Below are positions 62,354 through 64,000 of a stretch of DNA of 64,000 bases, one piece after another. The notes under the pieces are model-generated. The model worked only from the letters and a program-made list of their open reading frames with translations. It made no database searches and was not told where the DNA came from. Each line of letters opens with the position of its first letter. Position 1 is the first letter of the stretch. Made by a program: the position numbers and the translations under genes. The DNA is from Algiphilus sp022763315 (GTDB lineage: Bacteria; Pseudomonadota; Gammaproteobacteria; Nevskiales; Nevskiaceae), in NCBI RefSeq assembly GCF_965249985.1, contig NZ_OZ252280.1; one strand, written 5' to 3'.

Positions 62354-64000
62354 TCAGGCCGCTTGCGCCGCCACCTCAGCGACCACGCCGAGGTGAAAAC
62401 CCTGCCCCCAGACAATGCCGTGTGCAGCGACAGCGCGCTGCATCTCGCCGTTTTCCAGACCTTCGGCGATCACCATGCCGCCCATGTCTTCCATGACCCG
62501 ACAGGCTGCCTCCACCAGGTGGCGGTAGGCGATATCGTCCTCCAACCGCTGCACGGTGGCGCGCGCGATCTTGATACCGTCCGGCTTGAGCCGGCTCAGG
62601 CTGTCGAAGGAGTTGAAGCCGGTCCCGAAATTGTCCAGCCAGATGGCGTGGCCGCGCTGACGCAGGCCGTCGATCAGCGGCGTGGCGTCGCTGCCCAGAG
62701 CAAGCTCCCCGTCGTTGACTTCAAACTGGATGCGCCCCGCCGGAATCGCGGCGGCATCCAATACCGCCAGACACTCCCGCGTGAAGATGGGGTCGCCCAC
62801 CGACTGCGCCGACAGATTCACGGAAACGAAGCCCTCGCCCACCGCGTCCTCCTGGATGGCCGCAACCACATCGCGCAGCACGCGCAGATCAATGAGACGC
62901 ATCAGCCCGAGCCGCTGCGCGGCGGGCATGAAGGCACCCGGCGCAATCAGCCGGCCATCCTCTCCGCGGAATCGCAGGAGAATCTCGTGCCCGACAACGT
63001 CACCACTGTCGAGCTGTACGATGGCTTGCTGGTGCAGCTCGAAGCTATCGCTGTCGAGGGCCGCCTGCAGCTGCTGCGCCCAGTCCAGTTCCTGGCGGGC
63101 ACGCGACACATCTGCGTCGGTCACCGAGAAGGTGTGGACCCGGTTGCGACCGGCACGCTTGGCGACATAGCACGCGGTATCGGCACGCGCCAGGGTTTCA
63201 GTGGCGCTGCCGGTCACCGGAGCCACGCCCAGACTCAATGTCACACGAAAGCGGCGACCATCGGCGACAAAGCTGTAGTCCGCCGCGGCCTCAAGCAGTG
63301 ACTGGGCGATGCGCTGGGCGTCGTCCAATCCACATTCCGGCAGCAGCACCGCGAACTCGTCGCCGCCAATGCGCGCCAGTCGATCACCACTGCGAAGCCG
63401 GGTCCGGAGCAGTCGCCCCATTTCGATGAGCAGCTTGTCGCCGGCCTGGTGGCCACAAGTGTCATTGACCACCTTGAAGTGATCCAAATCGAAATAGATC
63501 AGCGTGTGCTGCACCGGCATATCGCGACGCGTGTCGCCGACACGGGCGCACAACTCGGTCAGCGCGGCTTCAAAGGCGCGGCGGTTGAGCAGACCGGTCA
63601 TCGGATCGTGGCTGGCCTGAAAGGCCCAGCCCTCGGCCGCGCGCTTGGCGTCCGAGATGTCCTGGAACACGAAGACGCAACCCAGCACTTCACCGTCGCG
63701 GGCATACATCGGCGTCAGCGTGTAGGCGATGGCGTTGAAATCACCGTCTCCGTTCCTGAGTCGGGGGAAGGGCTCGTGCTCCACCGTGACGCCCATGCGC
63801 AGCAGCGCATCCACCGGATCGGGCAGCGGCATGTCGCGCCCTGGGTTGAACAGCGTCACGCAATCCGAAAAGCGGTGGCCGATCAGGCGCTTCTGCGAGC
63901 GCGCCAGATGCCAGCAGGCCGCGTCGTTGGCATAGGTGATCGTCCCGCGCGCATCCGTGCGGATGACGCCGTCACCGATGGCGGCCAGCGTGATATGCGC
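62354..64000 (-). CDS. PAS-GGDEF-EAL cyclic-di-GMP protein, 5' end beyond the window
   Basis: The frame is open to the window edge: 548 codons are visible and the start is outside. A PAS domain is at the visible N-terminus (ITLAAIGDGVIRTDARGTI ... VFVFQDISDAKRAAEG). A GGDEF domain follows with intact IGGDEFA (RLARIGGDEFAVLL), then an EAL domain. The EAL has deviations: DNFGTG instead of DDFGTG and IKIA instead of LKID, although EIL, NLSA, AEGLE and QGF remain. Cyclic-di-GMP synthesis is likely; phosphodiesterase activity is doubtful. It lies directly upstream of fliC on the same strand, with fliC's own promoter between them. Confidence 0.88.
   Translation of the reverse strand, partial: AHITLAAIGDGVIRTDARGTITYANDAACWHLARSQKRLIGHRFSDCVTLFNPGRDMPLPDPVDALLRMGVTVEHEPFPRLRNGDGDFNAIAYTLTPMYARDGEVLGCVFVFQDISDAKRAAEGWAFQASHDPMTGLLNRRAFEAALTELCARVGDTRRDMPVQHTLIYFDLDHFKVVNDTCGHQAGDKLLIEMGRLLRTRLRSGDRLARIGGDEFAVLLPECGLDDAQRIAQSLLEAAADYSFVADGRRFRVTLSLGVAPVTGSATETLARADTACYVAKRAGRNRVHTFSVTDADVSRARQELDWAQQLQAALDSDSFELHQQAIVQLDSGDVVGHEILLRFRGEDGRLIAPGAFMPAAQRLGLMRLIDLRVLRDVVAAIQEDAVGEGFVSVNLSAQSVGDPIFTRECLAVLDAAAIPAGRIQFEVNDGELALGSDATPLIDGLRQRGHAIWLDNFGTGFNSFDSLSRLKPDGIKIARATVQRLEDDIAYRHLVEAACRVMEDMGGMVIAEGLENGEMQRAVAAHGIVWGQGFHLGVVAEVAAQAA

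Noticed and set aside
62346..62364. AAGCGGC-ATCAG-GCCGCTT stem at the end of the GGDEF-EAL gene as a terminator
   Set aside because: It overlaps the stop codon and has no T-run; not convincing as a terminator.

Overview
The window is high-GC DNA that looks like the chromosome of a flagellated gammaproteobacterium of the Xanthomonadales/Nevskiales type. The reasons are the gene order (fliC, flaG, fliD, fliS, a PilZ-type gene, a second sigma-54 gene, a FleQ-like activator, fliE to fliR, flhBAFG, fliA, cheYZA, motCD, parC/parP), a HiPIP, and a WS/DGAT wax-ester synthase gene. No rRNA, tRNA, CRISPR array or transposase was recognised. The genus cannot be fixed from the sequence alone.

Layout. 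1-9.4 kb is housekeeping and accessory: an SH3-domain membrane protein, sulfite reductase with its DUF934 partner, a 211-bp tandem repeat array running into a small DUF559 gene, a HiPIP, a crotonase, a PhoD-type phosphatase, a Bcr/CflA exporter and a Lon N-terminal-domain protein. 9.4-11.5 kb is a large secreted protein of unknown function. 11.6-23.3 kb, all on the minus strand, is a complete chemosensory operon: STAS, cheY, cheA, cheW, two PAS-type receptors, a candidate 63-aa gene, cheR, cheD, cheB and a third receptor. 23.6-35.5 kb is the flagellar/chemotaxis core operon, flhB to parP. 35.8-40.0 kb holds a phosphorelay: a hybrid kinase, with an HPt protein and an EAL response regulator encoded divergently. 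40.1-43.2 kb holds two lipid genes, an acyl-CoA ligase and a wax-ester synthase. 43.4-62.2 kb is flagellar structure, export and regulation, from fliR up to fliC. The window ends inside a PAS-GGDEF-EAL gene.

How the parts fit. A FleQ-like activator and a second sigma-54 lie in the cluster, and sigma-54-type sites with exact -24/-12 spacing can be read before flhB, fliL, fliE and fliD. Sigma-28-type sites precede fliC and fliS, and fliA itself is in the flhB operon. This gives a readable FleQ/RpoN then FliA hierarchy. Two CheA kinases appear to share one CheR, CheB and CheD, because the flagellar cluster has no cheB and no simple cheW of its own. Several cyclic-di-GMP related genes (atypical PilZ, EAL regulator, GGDEF-EAL protein, FleQ) border or interrupt the flagellar genes. 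The hook and rod flg genes and flgM are not in the window.

Most striking observations: a 1-kb block that is almost identical between two receptor genes; a translationally coupled 63-aa ORF before cheR; an NPVH rather than NPTH cleavage motif in FlhB; a FleQ-like protein without its N-terminal domain; a regulator with a degenerate receiver; and a DUF559 gene whose 3' end is made from the adjacent repeat.
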